Shown piece after piece: positions 38,816 through 50,627 of a stretch of DNA of 64,000 nucleotides. The translations under genes were made by a program, and so were the position numbers. Each line of letters opens with the position of its first letter. Position 1 is the stretch's first letter. Below the pieces are notes generated by a model. The model was not told where the DNA came from and searched no databases. It saw nothing but the letters and a program-made list of their open reading frames with translations. The stretch is from Symsagittifera roscoffensis (taxonomy: Eukaryota; Xenacoelomorpha; Acoela; Convolutidae): the NCBI RefSeq assembly GCF_963678635.1, contig NC_087071.1:38589858-38653857 (forward strand), in the 5' to 3' direction.

Positions 38816-41800
38816 GCCTCTCTCAATCTCTGCCCTATGACCGATAGACTGTTTTTCCATTTGTAAATCTAGAATGGCTACAATTGGTCGGAAACGCAAA
38901 CACAATTGGTCGGAAACGGAGGAATTTGAAAATTAAATAACAACGATGCAGTAGATTTCAAACAAATAAATCAGCAGCATAACTAACTTAAATTTGAATA
39001 TAAACAACTTACAAAACAATAATTTAAAAAAAACGGTTTAAATACAAACAATTTAGGCATCAAATTTATGATATTGAAGCTTTATACGATTTTTTCTACT
39101 TTAAGCAAAACATCAAAATAATACTTCACGAACTAGTAAGATACATCACTATAGCGGTGCTACAAGGTATGTTTATCTTCGATCTCAAAAGCTTACTGCC
39201 TTTTGTAAAGAGCTCTAGCTTTCTTAGACTCAAATTCACCACTATGTATCTCGACAATGCAAGTAACAAAGAATTCCGTGGACTACGCGCACAAAAAAAG
39301 TGCTTGGTGATGCAGATAAACAAAAAGTTTCTGTTTTTTTTTTGTTTGGAGTGATTTGGTGTTTTGTCACGCTCGCTAAAAATTATACGCTTTAAGTTAA
39401 TCACTATTAGAGGCTGATTGAGCCAATCTTAAAGTTTTTTTCTCCGGAGCCTAAATCATTCTAACGAAGGGCACATTCAACCAGCGAAGCAATCTTTGCT
39501 TTACTTTTATTTAAATCTTAATCTCAATTGAACTTTTTCTTCCCAACTTTTTTACGGCACGTCGTGAGCCCTCGCTCTGCTTCTGCTCTTCCCCAAGGCA
39601 GTGCCGATGAATGATTCCAGATTCATAACCAAATTTGGTTTTTTGACCTAAATTTACAATAGTTCGAGACTAATGACAAGTGCATTGTCTCAACATCTGT
39701 GTTTCAACATCGTTCGATAGCTGTTCGTTATTTGCTTTTGCAGTACAATTTACTGTTTTTGATTTTTTGACTAACAATTTCTTAATGATGTGCGACTAGT
39801 GTGCAAGTTTGCTTTTCCAGTCTGCGTATAATAAGTTGTTTTGCTGAAACCAGCAGCAATTTTTTTTTTAAAAATTGCTTTGTTTTATAATAAAGCTTAT
39901 TTTTATGACAGAATTTTAAAACTCATCTGGCCTCTTACTTTTGTCAATGGCTTGATCATTTCTCTTGATAGTCTTTAACACGAGCCTCTTGCCTTTTCCG
40001 ATCGTTGAACAGCTGCTTGGCTGTGGCTTAAATGTTTGCTTATGATAATAATATATTATGATCATTCACATGGTGCCAAATAACTAAATGATAACCCGCA
40101 CTGACAGAAATGGTTTCCGGTTGATTTAAATTGATTTTAAATCGATTTTAAATCGATCCAAATCAATTAACTATGTACATTTTACGCACTTGAATGGATT
40201 TTAAATCGATTTAAATCGATCTTTTTGAAAATTTTAAATCGATTTAAGTGTCTGAAAAATCTATTCAAATCGATTTCAATGGATTTTCCGACTCACTAAA
40301 ATCCATCCGAATCTCACTTAAATCCATCAGACTCTCACTTAAATCCATTTTAAATCGATTCAAATCGATCTTTTTGAAAATTTTAAATCGATTTAAGTGT
40401 CTGAAAAATCGATTCAAATCGATTTCAATGGATTTTCCGACTCACTAAAATCCATCCGAATCTCACTTAAATCCATCAGACTCTCACTTAAATCCATTTT
40501 AAATCGATTCAAATCGATCTTTTTGAAAATTTTAAATCGATTTAAATGTCTAAAAAATCGATTTAAATCGATTTCGATGGATTTTCCGACACATTAAAAA
40601 AGATTTTTTTTTGCTAACAAAGCGAAAAAAACATACCCTTTAAAAAATTGTTGGAATTTTCATTCTCGATTTTTTAAATGTAAACACTCGTGCCAGATTT
40701 AATAGACTTCAATAAAATTATCCAAAAAAATCATTTAATGAAATTATAGAAAATTGTTGTAAAACAGATTTTGCTAAATTCTATGTAACAAACAAGAAAA
40801 AGGTCAGAATAAATAAAATTTGATCTCGTTAATATGCAATTATATCACAGAAAGATATGATAATGAATCAGATTTTGGGCAAAACTTATAAAACGAATAA
40901 AGAAAAGGGTCTATATAGATCAGTTTTTGAACTCAAAATATGCAAGAAAATCAAAAACTTTTATCAATATTTGGTATGTTTATTTGGTCCTTTTTATGCT
41001 ACAATACGCTATGGATGTAAAATGAAAAAATAGGCAATGAATAAATGCAATCAAATTTCGAAACTGATAAATTTCAAAAAAAAATCGATATAAATCGATT
41101 TAAATCCGTTTTAATCCCCTTAAAATTAAAAACAAAATCAGACTGGAAAAAATGCATTTAAATTGATTTAAAATAGATTTGGATCAATTTTTCTAGCTGA
41201 GATTAAGATCAATTTAAATCAATTTTAAATCGATCCAAATCAATCTTCATCTTTTTTGTTTTATCTTTGTACTTTTTTCAAGCTGAAATCGATCAAAAAA
41301 TTAATCAACGTTCTTTTTTCATACTAAAATCGATCTCAATTTAATCAACGTACTTTTTCCATACTAAAGTCGATCTTAATCCATTTTTTTCAGTGCGGGA
41401 ACGCTATTAACGCGGCGGTCTGATATTTTTTAAGCGTTGCATTATTTAACGGGAAGAGTGGGAGAGCCAGTAACGAGGACAAGTAAATCGAATTGAAATC
41501 TGTTGAACTAATCACACTTCCTTATTTAAGTCTGGAATGGCTTCAATTGGTCGAAATCGGAAACACTTTTTTCTAAAAAGCAGGATGAAATTGAAAAAAA
41601 AAATAACACCGATGCAGTAAAATTAAAACAAACAAAATAGCTGGATAACAGACATAAATTATAAACATTTAAATATAAACCTCTTACGCTATCAAAATCA
41701 TGATATTGAAGCTTTATACGGTTTTTTCTACATTCAACACAATATCCAAATAGCACTTCCCAAACGTGTAAGACATCACTACCGCGTTGCAATAAGGACT

Positions 41801-41820
41801 GGAATCCTAATTCTTGCTAC
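38816..41820. repeat. Dispersed repeat R1, copy 1 (interrupted)
   Basis: This is collinear with 62250-64000 at high similarity, apart from a 1.3-kb insertion at 40095-41399. The left part (38868-39170) and the right part (41530-41800) are related direct repeats of about 280 bp, sharing GAATGGCT followed by CAATTGGTCG, GATGCAGTA and ATGATATTGAAGCTTTATAC, so R1 has LTR-like or terminal direct repeats around about 1.3 kb of unique sequence. A weak minus-strand frame is described for copy 2. No known superfamily is recognised. Confidence 0.8.
40095..41399. mobile_element. 1.3-kb DNA element with TIRs inserted in R1
   Basis: The ends are a perfect 10-bp inverted repeat, CCCGCACTGA at 40095 and TCAGTGCGGG ending 41399, and similarity continues inward (AAATGG). 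In the second R1 copy the same place reads GATAACGTTATTAACGCGG (about 63592) without the insert, an empty site. Flanks suggest a 2-3 bp target duplication (AA or AAC). It has no transposase ORF. Inside, a 149-bp direct repeat (about 40248 and 40397) and many ATTTAAATCGATTT words fill most of the length, so it is a nonautonomous element. Confidence 0.85.
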
Positions 41821-44690
41821 ATTTTGTAAAATTCTTAAACATTCTTCACTATGAAGCCTGTCAACGCAGTATGTTCCAATCTCCAACGCAGTATGTTCCA
41901 TCATTATCTTTTGTTTCAAGAGCCTATCGAGATTATTAGACCTAAATAATTTTTGGTTTAACTCTTAATCACGACGTGCCAACTGAATATGTTTTTTTAA
42001 CACTTAACGACGCTTCAAAATAATTATTGATAGGTTTTTAGGGTAAGCCTTAAAATTTACAGTTTGAGTCTCGCATATAATACCTAAATTGTTTGCAATT
42101 GGACCCGGCTATTTTTTGTATGACGTGATATAAGAAAGAACACTTTGAGCATGTATGAAGGAAAAATTTGGGTTGTTTCAAAAGTTTGAAAAATTTGAGA
42201 GTTGTCGCGATTTGTTGATGTTATTCTGATGGTTTCGACATAAAATCGTATTTGGCTGGCAATTTTATTTCTGGTTTCAGATCTAAGAGTCTAGAGAAAA
42301 GTGATTGACACATATGGATAATCGTTTCTAAGATTAAAACAGAATGTACAAACTATTTTTGAAGTTTGAACAACAAATATATTAAAAATTTTCATCCATT
42401 ATCCATGGAATCAAACCTTTTGGGTATAAAATTTTTGTTTTGATTAAAAAATGAAAAATTTAAAAACACAAATTTTTGAATTTTGACAATTATACGCTAT
42501 GTATGAAAAAGTCAGCAAGCATTGTGTCAAAATGAAGGGTCGGAATATGTAAAGGGGTTGCATCTCGGTTGATTAGTTTCAAACGGCTTCGTGATTTATC
42601 GGAGTAAACTTTCTTTGTTTTTGAATATTTTTTTGTTTTTGGGAAGAAATTTCTCCAGAAGTTACAGGTGCTGGCAAAATTTTTGTTTATCTTCGTTACT
42701 ATTTTTTACAGACTATAAGGGGATAATTTTTTCTTTTCTTTTCTTTTTTTATTGCAATCACTGACTTTTTGATTGTTTTTTTTATAAAGTTTTTTTGGAA
42801 GAGTTCGTTCATTTGAGTTCTTTAGTTGTCGGCTAAATTTTCGACTTTTTTTGCTTTCACAATTAGAGTTTATAAGAAAGTTTCCCAATGTGTTTTTGCG
42901 CAATGCTTTTTTTAAGGTAAAAAGTAACAAAACGTTGAAAAAGTTCGACCGTTTTGACAGAAACTAACGTCTTAAGCTCAAATTAGAAGAAGTTTTTGCC
43001 AAGTTGCTTTTTAAAAGATGCACCATGTGTGAACGGATTTTCAGCGCAAAAACCTACTGTTGGTTATTTTAATATTTGCCATTAGTTGGGTATATTTTTA
43101 CTACTTTTTTGGCTCTATACTTGGTAAGGTTGGAGGACTTTGTTACCATTTGGCTCTAAACTTTTTTGTTATCATATTAACGATCAATATTTTTTTCAAA
43201 CTAGTTTTAAAAGGAACCAATCGAAAAGTCACTGGAAAAACCCACTCGACAGGAAGCTAACTGGCCTTTTTGTTGATCTTACAAGATGTGATTTTTTGTT
43301 GTTACGAGTTCTGTAAATCATACGCACTACCGTTCATTTCTTGAAAACAAATTGATTATTATGATCAAAATTATCGGTAAAAAATCTGATTCCATTCTTC
43401 AGAATTGAAAAATGACTTATTTTGTGTCTTTCACGAGTTTCAAAATCTTAATAAAAGTGAGAAAATGTATTTATTTCACTTATTTTGATTGGGGTTAAAT
43501 GTGATAAATATCTTGTTTGTCAAAAACTACTGTTAATTTTTTCACTGGACAAAAAACTAGGAATTTCAAAAATTGAGTTTTAGTTAAAATGATACAAATA
43601 CAAAAAAGCAATTGAGACAAAAATAGTTAAAGAATTTCATCGAACAGTTCGATTTGTAATGGTTTTTTCTAGATTTTAAATTGAACTGGATAATAGGTCC
43701 TAAAATTTTGACTCAGCTCGATTTTTTAAATTGGCTGGCTACTCGATTTTTTAAATTGAATTTTTTAAATGTAATTACTCAATAAATTGTTAGAAAAATC
43801 GGTAATCTCTGGTTTTTCAGTTTCATTCTGTCGGTTATAAAAGATATATTTTTAGTGATGGTATGAAATCTATAGTTATTTCTCTCTGTGCCTGTTGAAG
43901 TAGTTGTTTTAGGCTATGTTGTCATCTACTTGTTTGAAGCTAATTTGTAGAATTGGTGCTTCTACTGTATTACATGCTATGGTAACCTGAGCGTAAGTTA
44001 AGTAGTACAGCAAACAAAGGGTAGAGTTCGAAATCGTTCATTCTTCGAAGATATTGTCCCTCCTATGCCAGAAATTAAAATTTGACAAAATCGGCGACCC
44101 CCCCCCAAAAAAATCGGAACTAAGAAAACTAATGTTATTAAATTCAGAGGAGGGATACTAAAGATCATTTGACCCGGGCATACAAAAATCGGGACCCCTC
44201 AGACTCTTGGGGGGCAAGTGATAACGGTCCCCGGAATCGTAAATGGCCCTATCAGAACTCGGAAACTAGCGGTGGTGTTAGGCTCAAATTTTAGTATGTT
44301 GTAGGCCTTGTTGAGGGAAGCTTAACTTCTTGGTTTTAAAAAATGAAAGAGAGACACAATTATTTTTAAAATATGAAGCTTGGATAATATATGTTGTCAA
44401 AAAAATTTGTCTTTACATCTTTAACCTATATGATGAAAATAGTTTTCAAAAATAATTAATGGAGTTGCTTTCTTGTTTGATTGATTTTATTTAGCTTTGT
44501 GTTTCGTCAAACAGACATTTCTTTGTTTTCGAAAAGGATTTGTTTTTGGAAAGAGCTTTTATAACTCACAAATTTAAAATAAACAGGCTGTGACTAAACT
44601 TTAGATGAAGTCCGCCAGTCCATAGTTCTTTTGTTCCCTGATTACTTGGATGATAGTTTCCTGTCCAGATTTGTTTCTTTATGGCAAGTA
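41821..44690. other. No gene seen
   Basis: AT-rich DNA with short chance frames. A pyrimidine-rich run (TTTTCTTTTC repeats) lies near 42730. A short G/C-rich stretch with runs of C and G is at 44095-44245. Confidence 0.45.
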
Positions 44691-44699
44691 TAGTGTTTT

Positions 44700-45560
44700 T
44701 TTGTTTTTTTCTGGATTAATTTTTCAAACTACATAAGTGGAGAAAAAGAAGCGCAATTTCGATTTTTTTTCTCTGAAATGAATTTTGAAAAGATGATTTC
44801 ATAAAATATATTTTTTTGCAAACTTAAGCAAAAGATAAAGTTGATCGGAGCAAAAAATTGATCGATGGTACGTCCATGAAACTTTAAAACTTGATTTCCG
44901 AGTTTTTTTTTCCGGGGCTTAAAAAACAGTTTTCATCACCTCGAGTTAATCTTTTAAAACGAGTGAAATTAGAAGAAACATCAGTAGTTTGTAATGTTGC
45001 CATATTGAGTAATTCAATTTTTTGATGCAAGTTTTTTCAATTTGTGCATACTGATCTTTTAAAGCTAAAATTTAAATTTGCAACCCTTCCACAAAAAGTC
45101 ATTTTTCGAAACGTAATTCGCAGTTCGAACTTGCTAGCTCCTGATTTGTTGTAGGTGGTGTCCAGATATGTTATGACAGAATTCTGGAAACCAGCAAAAA
45201 CCATTTCTAAAAGGTTAGTGGTTGCTTCAGTAAATTCAATTCAGATCAAAATTGTCCTTTAATTTTCCGTTATGAAATTCATTGGCAAATATATGGTTTC
45301 CGATTTTGTACTCTGCAATAGTGCCCATTTCTTAAAATTTATATAAGAAAATTGAAAATAAATCATGAGAAATAACTTTAAAAATTTAGTTCCAATTTTA
45401 AAATGCTCTTGTGAGATTTGTCAGATTTGCAAAAGAAAAATGGTAAGATGTCTACTGAGTAATTTTTTGTTATTCTGAGCTACTCATGGCTACTTAGCGT
45501 CAAAATGAAATTGCAAACAACGGAAAATGAAAATACTGAAAAGAACTTGGTGTATATCGC
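44700..45560. repeat. Diverged direct repeat R2, copy 1
   Basis: This is related to 47250-48110. The best block is 45112-45326, with GCAGTTCGAACTTG, TAGCTCCTGA, GGAAACCAGCAAAAA and TAGTGGTTG shared in order with 47615-47844. The copies are diverged and contain no convincing gene. Confidence 0.7.
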
Positions 45561-46057
45561 GACTGAAATTTTTATTGGTTGTCCGCCTCATTTCGAGATG
45601 TCAGAAAATCTTTTCAAGCAAATGATTCTCACAATTCAAGATATATACAACGAAATTGTAAAGTTTTTTTTTGTGTATTTACTATATATTTGTTTTCTGA
45701 AAAGTTTAACGAAAAAAATATTTATTGTTTTCTGCGTTTTTTTAATCTTGAGCTTAAAATAGAAAAAGAAGTTTCTAATCTGTAGCTATTTTCCGTAAAA
45801 TAAAAATGTTTAATAAAAATTACCAATTCTGCTAAATCACGAATATAAACGGGCGATCATTGCTGGCTTAATTGCGTAGTCGGCTAAGATACCTTTTAAA
45901 TTCGAGATTAAAAATACAATCTTTCCTTAAATTGTTGTATGACGCTATTTGGACGCTATAGTGTCAAATCCTTTATGATCGAGAGCAAATTATTCATTAA
46001 TTTTAGAGAAATCATGCTTAATTTGTTTACTTATAAAGAAATTTTGTTTGTTTTTGT
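45561..46057. other. No gene seen
   Basis: AT-rich; no ORF or repeat is recognised between R2 copy 1 and the next frames. Confidence 0.4.
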
Positions 46058-46408
46058 CTATGTTTTATGTGAAGTTTTAATGGTATTCAATTGGCTAGAT
46101 AAATTTTCGTACCATTTTTTCAGATTGCAAACAACCTTATAAACAAGATAAGCAAGCTGATCTGAATGTAGCACAGAAAAAGAAACACATTCATGTACTT
46201 CATGTTTAGAGAGATGCCTTGTCAATTGAACATCCATTATCGAAAACTGAGCCTGATTTCCCCATAACATGTGAAGAAATTGTTTGACCCGTTTTAAGAT
46301 TTTATCTTTAGTTAATCTTTTTCCGAGGAAAGTGCACCATAGGAAGATGGTAAGCTTTTGAATGTACTTATTTTTGGAATTCGTCATTTTTTCTCCCCAA
46401 TCATTCAA
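46058..46408 (-). CDS. Doubtful 116-codon ORF
   Basis: An open minus-strand frame of 116 codons with mixed composition (for example QFLHMLWGNQAQFSIMDVQ and HLSKHEVHECVSFSVLHSDQ), longer than most chance frames here. No family is recognised. It could be a later exon of the signal-peptide ORF at 46609-46857, but no splice pair is certain. Confidence 0.2.
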   Translation of the reverse strand: MNDWGEKMTNSKNKYIQKLTIFLWCTFLGKRLTKDKILKRVKQFLHMLWGNQAQFSIMDVQLTRHLSKHEVHECVSFSVLHSDQLAYLVYKVVCNLKKWYENLSSQLNTIKTSHKT

Positions 46409-46608
46409 ATTGAGAGAAACTGGGTAAAAAGTCTTGTTTTATCCCAGTTTATCCGGCTATTTTATGCCAGCACTTTGGAAGCTTGCTCAGCATAAAATTC
46501 AGTGAAATTCCGATTAGCCTCATAAACTTGCATAAACAAATAAGAATCCAGCCAAATGAAACATTTCAACAAAATTAAACAAGTGTTTGCTGCCTATTGC
46601 AAAAATAA

Positions 46609-46857
46609 TTACTTGAAATACTCAAATGTTAGTAAAATGGGAAAAACTTCGCTCAGAAAACGTGCTGTGAAACACCCTGTTTTTATTCCAGATCTGGTTA
46701 GCTGATTTGAGCTATCATGCAGTTGCGTCACAATAAAATTTTGTTTGATTGGTTTCGTTACATAATGAAATAGACTGAACAAAAAACTACCTGAGCTCTC
46801 CAGAACCAAAAATGACAGAATAATTGCAAAAATACAAATCAACTGTAAATTGACCAT
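46609..46857 (-). CDS. Possible first exon of a secreted protein
   Basis: The 82-codon frame begins with a good signal peptide (MVNLQLICIFAIILSFLVLE, then SSG), and a possible splice donor AG|GTAGTT lies right after the signal region. The rest (FIVTQLHDSSNQLTRSGIK) is unremarkable. Without a downstream exon that can be tied to it, this is only a candidate; hydrophobic starts arise by chance in AT-rich DNA. Confidence 0.25.
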   Translation of the reverse strand: MVNLQLICIFAIILSFLVLESSGSFLFSLFHYVTKPIKQNFIVTQLHDSSNQLTRSGIKTGCFTARFLSEVFPILLTFEYFK

Positions 46858-46969
46858 TTTACGAGCGGAAAATTATGAAAATTTATGAAAATTACAGAGC
46901 TATGAAGATTGTAAACTTCTCAGCTGTAAAACTAATCCGTGAACGAAATGTTTAGCTGTTAAAATTTTA

Positions 46970-47175
46970 CTTAACCGGGCTTGCTATATGTGTTCAGTTA
47001 TCAATGCGATGCCGCAACAAGGTCGCTCCTTTTGTTCTTCTTTTGTTCTTTTGTTTACTTGCATCAATTCGACAGAACTTTAACATACTTAAAAATTTGT
47101 CTCTGAATTCTAGAGACCTAAGCTCAATTTTGCGCCTATCCAGTGCACAAGTAGGTTTCATAGTGATTTTTCTAT
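46970..47175. repeat. Inverted copy of the 61.85-62.0 kb repeat
   Basis: On the plus strand this reads GCCGCAACAAGG, TCGCTCC and TTTGTTCTTCTTTTGTTC in order, and later GCGCCTATCCAGTGCACAAG. The complement of the same blocks occurs at about 61850-62000. It is a short dispersed repeat in opposite orientations. Confidence 0.7.
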
Positions 47176-47249
47176 AAAACTTGAGGTCTTAGTGCCGGAA
47201 AAATTGAAAAATAAAACAATGGATTATTTAAAAGAATAATTTAAAGTAC

Positions 47250-48110
47250 AACAGTGGACAAAATAAAGCGCAAGTTCAAGTTATTTTTCTCTAAAATGCA
47301 TATTGTTAATGATTATTTCAAACATTTTCTTCTCTTAAGTTAAGCAACAGTTATAATTTAATTAAAAGAATATGATTGGAGCTATGTCCATGAAATGTTT
47401 TTTATTTGATTTTTATGACTAAAATGTTCTTTCCGGGTCTGAAAAAGACAATTTTTGTCACCTCGACTAACGGTTTAAAAACGGTATTTTGTTATGTTGG
47501 CATGCTGAATAATTCAAGTTTTTGATGCAGTTTTTTTAAATTTGCATACCGATCGAATAAAGCTGAAACTAATAAACTAATGTTTGCAAAATTTCTACAA
47601 ATAATCTTTCATCGGTACTTAATTCGCAGTTCGAACTTGTTAGCTCCTGACGGGTTGTAGGTGTTGTTCAGATACATTTTGACAGACTTCTTGAAACCAG
47701 CAAAAAACAACTCTAAAAGGGTAGTGGTTGTTTCGTTAAACTCATTTCAGAGCAAATTTGTTTTAATGATTTTCCGTAATGACTTTCCTTGGCAAAATTT
47801 CAAATTGGCGGATGGGTTTGCGATATTGCACTCTGCAACAGAGGATAATGCTTAAACTGGTTCTGAGAAAAAAAAAGAAATTTTTATTAGAAATAACTTT
47901 GAAATTGTTTGTATGAAATGTTCCAAATTTAAAACATTCGGGCAGGAATCTTGTAGTGTTATTGGAGCCTAATTTAACAGAAATTTGTAGGAATTTCAAA
48001 AAAAAAACCATTTAAAAATTACTAATGGGTAGTTTTTGTCATTCGTGGCCGTTTAGCGTCAATTGTAAAATGCAAACTACGAAAACTGAAAATATTTAGA
48101 AAACAGTCTG
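47250..48110. repeat. Diverged direct repeat R2, copy 2
   Basis: Second copy of the repeat at 44700-45560, same orientation, about 2.5 kb away. Both end near the phrase CGTTTAGCGTCAA or TACTTAGCGTCAA followed by ATGAAAT/TAAAAT and GCAAAC. Confidence 0.7.
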
Positions 48111-50410
48111 GTGTTTATCGCGAGTGACTTTGACTGGTTTCAATTTGCTAAATATGTTTTTGCGCTATTTTTACAAGAATTGATTTTACAAGAATTGATT
48201 TTAATTGATGAATCCATTCAAAATCATTTTACGTTACTAATTAATTTAGTAGGCAAACAAGAAATAAAAACCGAATCAAGAAACTTTGTGATCGAATCGA
48301 GACAGGCAGTTTCGACATTTGGTCAGAAGCAAGAAATGCTATTTAAGCTCGTGCTTATCTGATCTTAAGAAAAATTTGAAAATATCAAACATTACACACA
48401 TTTTGAAAAAATTTCTCCGCTAATTTTTCAAATCTGATGTTCATGTTCTAAAACTTGCACTTTTTTCATATGTTACACTGCTGCTTCACGTTGTGCCCCA
48501 ACTTTTCAATAATGGTACGGGAAGATTTTGTTGTGCGTTCGAACTCAAAGAACACCTGGACAAATTATTTTTCATCTGGGAAGACGGGACAGTTCCAGGC
48601 AAGCAAACGTCCAATTTCAAAGTTATCGCAAATTTTTCAAATATATAAAAAAACTGAAACATTTGCACATCATGCTAAAAACTTTAATTGTTTTAGTGAA
48701 TTTTTCCTTTTTGTTAGTTTTTGCCATCCGAAAGTCTTTTTCTTTCAGTTTTGTAGTTTTATGTGACTTGAAAAGTTGCTCTAAGTAAAAACTATACTCT
48801 TATCGAAGCAAAGACGTATCGAAGCCTAATGAAAAAACGGTTTTCTAACTTTGATCTATTACTGATAGAGTTTCGGTCTTTTTTGCAGGGGTAAAGTTTC
48901 TATGAGAAAAAAACGGTTTTTAAGAAAACATATTTTGACCAAAAAAACTATCCCGTCTTGAATCAACATACTCTTTATTATGCTGAGCTCAACTTTTTCA
49001 TAACAGTATATTTTCAATTTCTGTTTTTCATAGCAGACTTTCTTGATGAGTTTTCTTCGTCCAGAATTTTGAGCAATGACACTTCCGAACGTTTCATAGG
49101 TTGTTTTCATAGCTTGCATCTGTCCAAGATAAAATTAAGTTTTTGTAGGTAATTGTTAAGTATTTTTAAATTAGACTTAAATAAAAAAATCCACAAAAAA
49201 TCTAAATTCAAGTTTGATAGCATTCAAGTTGAAATATATCCCATTCAAACAGCTTATCAAAAAAGTCTTAGTCTCAACCATCACTTGGCTGTTCTACGAC
49301 TAAGAGAAGTTGCTGCTTTCAATTGGCTAGTTTTAGAAATGATAGCATTCTTTAAATAAATCAGACAAAAACTTGGCGGATAGAAACTAAAAGACGATGC
49401 GTTCTTCACGCAAAATCAGGTTCCGCAAAACCGCAGTCAGTGCGTCAGTGGTTGAATAATTCTGAGATTTTCATGATTTGTTGATAATTCGACCAACAAA
49501 AAACTACGGTGAAAAATCAATGGTAAAAGTTTTTACTTTTGATCAAAATCAATATTCAGGTATAAGGCCCAACGTTTTTAAATGATAATGAACGCAGTGA
49601 AGATGTTAAAATTTGTCGTTCAGTTAAATTGCTTGTATTATATAGTAATCGCAGACTGTATTGTTTTGTTGATAATTCAGGAATCAAACCATTGCGGTTA
49701 AAAACTAAAGTTTGTTGTTACGTATTTTATTAAAAATTCAGTGTTCAGGTCCACTGTTTATGACTGTTAGTGATAATGAAAAAGATACCATTATTTGTCG
49801 TGCTTGTATTTGACAACTATATGTTTTATATAAGAATAAATCTCCAAAAATAGTCTCGTTCAATTTTAGCTTTTCGAGATTGGAGTTCTGATTTTTTGTA
49901 TTTTGATCTCTTCTGAAATTAATTTTAAAAACTTTTTCGAAAGAACGCTTTCTGCTAACTTTTATTAGCGCAAAAAAATATTTGAAGATCGTCCGGTTTT
50001 ATAAACAGTTTTAAGAGTCATAATTAACGCCGTAACCATAAAACATATCTAATGATCCAGTTTTTCGAATTTGGGTTAATTTTCTCAAAAACGTCAAGGA
50101 ATAAATAAATCCAAAATACAAAAACAATAGAGTAATTTAATTTTTTTTGAAAACTGAAATCTTCAAAAAAATGCATCACTCTTAAACTCTTTTTAAAAGA
50201 GACAAATTAATTGATTTTTTTTGTTTCGTTCTAACTTTTGCTTAGAAAAAAAACTGCTGTCCTTAGTCGTAATGAGGACCCGGCTTACATAAGCAGGGAA
50301 GAGTTTTTTCATCCTACCAGGAATATGTAGTGTCCAGGGCAATCCTTTGCTTCCTGGCAGAGCCATCCAGGCACCTTGCCTGCAAGTGTTTGATACAAGG
50401 TACTTGAACA
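48111..50410. other. Mostly no gene seen; a short coding-like stretch at the right end
   Basis: Only short frames are found up to about 50260. From about 50260 to 50415 the base composition rises and the minus strand has open frames of about 50-70 codons, one of which runs up to the LTR element inserted at 50416 and stays open into the other flank (after 56920). This may be a piece of a host exon split by the insertion; I do not recognise it. Confidence 0.35.
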
Positions 50411-50415
50411 CCTGC

Positions 50416-50627
50416 TGTTGTGATTTAGTTTTTTAGTATGTTGTAACATTGACCTTTAATATGTAGTCAAGTACAAGTTAATATACACTCTGCGAAGTCC
50501 ATTGGACTTCGAGTCACTAGTTGCTCTTTTTAGACCACAGTCAGTTTTAATTCACACATTACTTTTTATTCTGTTTTAATCTTAGTTAGATATCTTAGTT
50601 ATCAGTGGTAAACCTACACTTTTATTA
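50416..50627 (+). repeat. 5' LTR of the 6.5-kb element
   Basis: Starts TGTTGTGATTTAG and ends CTTTTATTA. It contains the perfect inverted pair CGAAGTCCATTGGACTTCG (about 50492-50510), present also in the 3' LTR. Confidence 0.9.

Noticed and set aside
40248-40597. Two identical 66-codon ORFs
   Set aside because: Product of the 149-bp direct repeat of AAATCGAT words; low complexity, no protein character.
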